A DNA stretch of 64,000 nt from Punica granatum (lineage: Eukaryota > Streptophyta > Magnoliopsida > Myrtales > Lythraceae). Positions 60,661 to 64,000 of the stretch are shown one piece after another (position 1 is the first letter of the stretch; each line of letters starts with the position of its first letter). The notes below the pieces were generated by a model. The model worked only from the letters and a program-made list of their open reading frames with translations. It was not told where the DNA came from and did not search any database. A program made the translations under genes and the position numbers. The stretch covers positions 24,929,363 through 24,993,362 of the forward strand of contig NC_045130.1 of NCBI RefSeq assembly GCF_007655135.1, read 5' to 3'.

Positions 60661-63600
60661 ACATCGCATTTACTGCTTTCAGGCTCATCTAAAATCTAAA
60701 ATCGACTTGGATTCAAATTCATCCAAGCGATACTCCGAGGAGCAAGTCTAATCCTTCAACCGCAAAAGATCACAAGCTACAGCTCCGACGAACAGAGCAT
60801 GGCCCTGCCCACCCGCCGTGAAAGTCACTAGCACAGTCACATCTCCGACCGGAGAATGATCCCTGCCCACCCTCCACTGTGGCCATCGACCAGTCACTGG
60901 GGCAACATGCACTCTTCCCTAAACTCTCTTTTACATTTATTCACGAATGGGCTCCAGGCATGAACAAACCCTTCAAGTGGCACTAGGACCATCCCAGAGA
61001 TGCTCTATTGGTTCTGTCGGACCTATTCGACTCGCTTGTCCTCATAGGACCCGGCTCCTCGAGCTTTCCCTAGGACGGCTGCGCATGCCAACCAGTAATC
61101 GGGGAAAGTACACCTATATGGCCCCTAGTCACGATTTGCCCACTCCAGGGTGGTGATGACTAAACTCTCGGAATTGAGTGTCCCTCACGCGCGGCACCCC
61201 ATGGGTCGCACACTGGACGATGGGACTTCCCATGGGATCACTTTACATTTCTTACCGTACATTCCACCGAACAATCACCCAATGCATCATCTTCTTTGTA
61301 ATCTCTCACAGGGACACGCCGGTTACAGGCAAAGAACGAAACACGGGTCCACATCTCCCTGAGAATTCCTCTCGGACCCTTTCCTCATACTTCGACGAGG
61401 GAGGTTTCCGACGAATACGTACCCCCTATGAAGCCGACGACGGAAGCGTTCGAACGAGCCGCATGCCTTCAACGCAACCGTCTCAATCGACAAACAAGCA
61501 TGCCCATCGGCTTCGAGAACACACCTCTCCAGCATACAATTGATGCTAGAGCGACAAGCACGATCGGGGACGATGATTGTACAAGGCGCCCACCACAGGT
61601 CACATTAACAATGAAGATTAGGGCATTCACGTTCGTCATTCAGACCGAGACCACCTCGAACATCATCCGGCCACGATGAGCATTTCCAAGCGACGTACAC
61701 TGGGGCATCCCCGGTTGAAGCTCGCGACAATACGACCTCGGCAAGCGACGTACACTGGGGCATCCCTGGTTAAAGTTCACCCTGAGATTGCCATAGTGGG
61801 TCACTCTGACAAACGACACTGGAACGCTCCTAATCATCCGCATCAAGAATGGGCATCTTCCACAGCAAGCATCAGGACAACCTCGGTCACACACTCCCTA
61901 GGGCAGTTTTGCATTTTCTTTCTCTAGACAATAGGGGAAATCACTTGTAAAGATTGCAAGGACGAAGAACACGTAGTTCGGCTTCCGAATGCGTGAAGAA
62001 CAAACATCAAGTCTCCGCGAGGCAAAGCGCATCAAAACACCCGCAACAACAAAAAGTTGGGAAAAGTAAAACAAATACATGGGGACATTATACAAACCCC
62101 AGCTGCAAGGAAAAAACAGAACGAAAAGAAGCGAGAAAAACCCGCCAATGAAGAGAGAGAGAAAAGATGCGGGAAAAACCCGCCAATGAACAAAACAAGG
62201 CACCGCCGAGATATAAAACTCCGGCACCGCCAATTCAAAGAAGAAATCAACAAACCCCGACAAAAAGGGGGAGCAGCAGACGCAACTCCTCGATGGAGAC
62301 AGAACGTAACGCACTCGGAGGTCGAATTATTCAAACCCTTCGCCCTTGCAAACTCGAGAGACAAAAGAATCGAGCTTGCTAGGTCGAAAACCCCTCGGGG
62401 CGATCTAGGCAAAAGTTAGGGCAAAAGAGAGGCACGACTGAAAATCCCGAGGCGGGCGGTCGTGGCAAAAGGAGAGCTCATCCCCTTTAGGTTGAAAGGT
62501 ACAGCCCCGAGGCGGGTGACCGTAGCAAAAGGAGAGTAAAATGAGAGATAAACAAAACAGTCACCCTGGGCCTTCGCACACTGCGCGGACCAGGGATCCC
62601 CAAGGGAAATGACCAGGTTATCTATTCCAACACGGTCCCCAATCGGCTCTCCTACCGAACTCAACCGTCCAAGGTGGATTTTTCTTCAAGCACAGTGGGC
62701 GACCAAGCACGCAATCCAAACAGTTTAAGACAGCCAACACCAACCGAAGGACGGAAGAGAATGGGGGTACATCTCACGGCAGGCGTGAACCCGTGTATCC
62801 TTTCAGCCTTGGGCAACGTGCTCCCCAAGCTTTCTCTTTTCTCTTTGTCACTGTGCAACTCCAAAACGGGTCACAGCCACCCTTCAATCGGCTACCACAA
62901 AGCCAAAATCCTAGACACTTCTTTCCGGGAGTCTAGTCATAACACTCTGAAAATGACTAGACCGAGGTCTAACCAAATTTGAACAAAATTCCCCATGCGG
63001 GTTACAAATGCAGCCGCTCTACAGCACCCTGATGAGAAGGGTCCTAAGTTCACGGGCGCGTCGAACAACCGATAGAGCCGCTTGGGCACCTTTGAGAACG
63101 TCTTTATATGCCCATGCAAGGCCAATAGGAGCCCCGGAGGCCTCACATCGGGGCCTCTGCAGGCGGGACCCCCATTCGCATCACCAAAGCAAAAACTCTC
63201 CACGGGTCGCGCAGGCGACCCGAAATTGAAGAGCTTGCATTACAAACACTTCCTTTCACCTGAGCTTACAAATCGCTAGTAATCCCATGACTTATTAATG
63301 ATGTCAGGATCACAGGTACAAACGCGGGAACTACGGCAGACTCTAATTCCTGACTCCACGGGATACGTAGGCACTCTACCCTAGAGTTCGAGTCCCTCAT
63401 CGCACGACCAGGGCATCTCCAGCGAACTACAATCGCCACTGCAACAGAGCTGACATCCGGCAGAGCAACAAGTAATCGCCCTAGCAGCAAAGTCGGCTTC
63501 CGACAGATCAAACACACCACCACCCCAGGGGCAGAGCACCGACGAAGCAACTTCATCGCGGCAGATACGCATGGAACCCCAAGGGGCATCTCCTTATCAA

Positions 63601-63792
63601 CGAACACGTGGTTGGCTCATGCGACAGATCGCAGCTTCGAACCGAATGGAGGGCATAATAGAGAATCCTCTTGACCTTAGCTCAAGGAAACAACAAATGA
63701 CAAGCTCGACTTGGAATGGGACAATCTGCCTCTGCCGACGTCCCCGACATACCGCTTAGCATCCAGCCCAGCCCTTGCCTTCCCTTACACTC
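60661..63792 (+). other. Non-coding internal region of V, conserved with R and partly U
   Basis: Matches R 25640-28170 in order. The block 62440-63430 also matches U (1990-950, reverse). There is a local 53-bp duplication (aagcgacgtacactggggc at 61690 and 61743). The last shared block contains gggatacgtaggc (63360-63372) and gagtccctcatcgcacga (63390-63407), just before the next array. No gag, protease, RT or integrase motif is present, and the ORFs are short and without domains. Confidence 0.65.
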
Positions 63793-64000
63793 TGCACACT
63801 TTACTGCTTTCAGGACTTAGCGTCCCCGGACTTTGCGTCCGGTTCATTGCTTTCAGGACTTCGCGTCCGGTTTACTGCTTTCAGGATTTCGCGTCCGGTT
63901 TACTGCTTTCAGGACTTCGCGTCCCCGGACTTTGCGTCCGGATCATTGCTTTCAGGACTTCGCGTCCAGTTTACTGGTTTCAGGACTTCGCGTCCGGTTT
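63793..64000 (+). repeat. ~28-bp minisatellite at the 3' part of V, runs off the window
   Basis: Units close to TTTACTGCTTTCAGGACTT followed by cgcgtccgg. Some contain an inserted ccccggactttgcgtcc segment. About seven units are visible. The position relative to the gagtccctcatcgcac block is the same as for the arrays of R and U. The motif TTTACTGCTTTCAGG also occurs at the end of the 60112-60660 array. Confidence 0.9.

Noticed and set aside
60054..60699. Gly/Pro/Ala repeat proteins of about 184-210 codons on both strands
   Set aside because: The 18/27-bp units are multiples of three, so frames stay open on both strands; no domain and no counterpart in R or U.

Overview
This window looks like an intergenic, repeat-packed block of a flowering-plant nuclear genome, most likely a eudicot. 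The Athila-type Ty3/gypsy element, the very long LTRs with a TGGCGACTCC-type primer binding site, the Tourist-like and Mutator-like MITEs and the ORF1 of Tat/Ogre type are all plant-specific. I cannot name the species. I see no host gene, tRNA, rRNA or CRISPR array.

Most of the window is one nest of LTR retrotransposons. The main family has LTRs of about 4.7-5.7 kb that start TGTCAG/TGTTAG and end in ..CA, followed by a TGGCGACTCC PBS. I call its copies U, P, Q, R, S and V. From the inside out: a 363-bp Mutator-like foldback MITE (39878-40240) sits in the reverse transcriptase of an Athila element (35028-44844, minus strand). That element sits in the 3' LTR of element R (14242-44879, plus strand, target site duplication GTCCC). 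R also carries a solo LTR of its own family (S, 19268-24119, TSD CATAG) inside its ORF1. R sits inside an LTR of the same family in minus orientation (Q, 9342-45047). Q sits inside another LTR in plus orientation (P, 7536-46389). Element U (left edge to 7535, minus strand) has also inserted into P. Right of P is an older decayed repeat region (46390-52755). Element V (plus strand) then begins at 52756 and runs off the right edge.

R, U and V carry no gag, protease, RT, RNase H or integrase. R keeps only a broken ORF1 (a plant mobile domain-like protein with a C-terminal coiled coil). V keeps a scrap of it and U has lost it. The rest of the internal region is non-coding but clearly shared between R and V, and in part with U, and it ends in minisatellites whose unit differs from copy to copy. 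The family therefore resembles a LARD (large retrotransposon derivative) that kept the accessory ORF1 and must be mobilised in trans.

The Athila element has one ancestral gag-pol frame, now broken by seven in-frame stops, the MITE, a deletion in the integrase zinc-binding region and loss of an RNase H catalytic aspartate. It has no env-like ORF. All coordinates and comparisons come from reading by eye; identity levels are impressions, not computed values.
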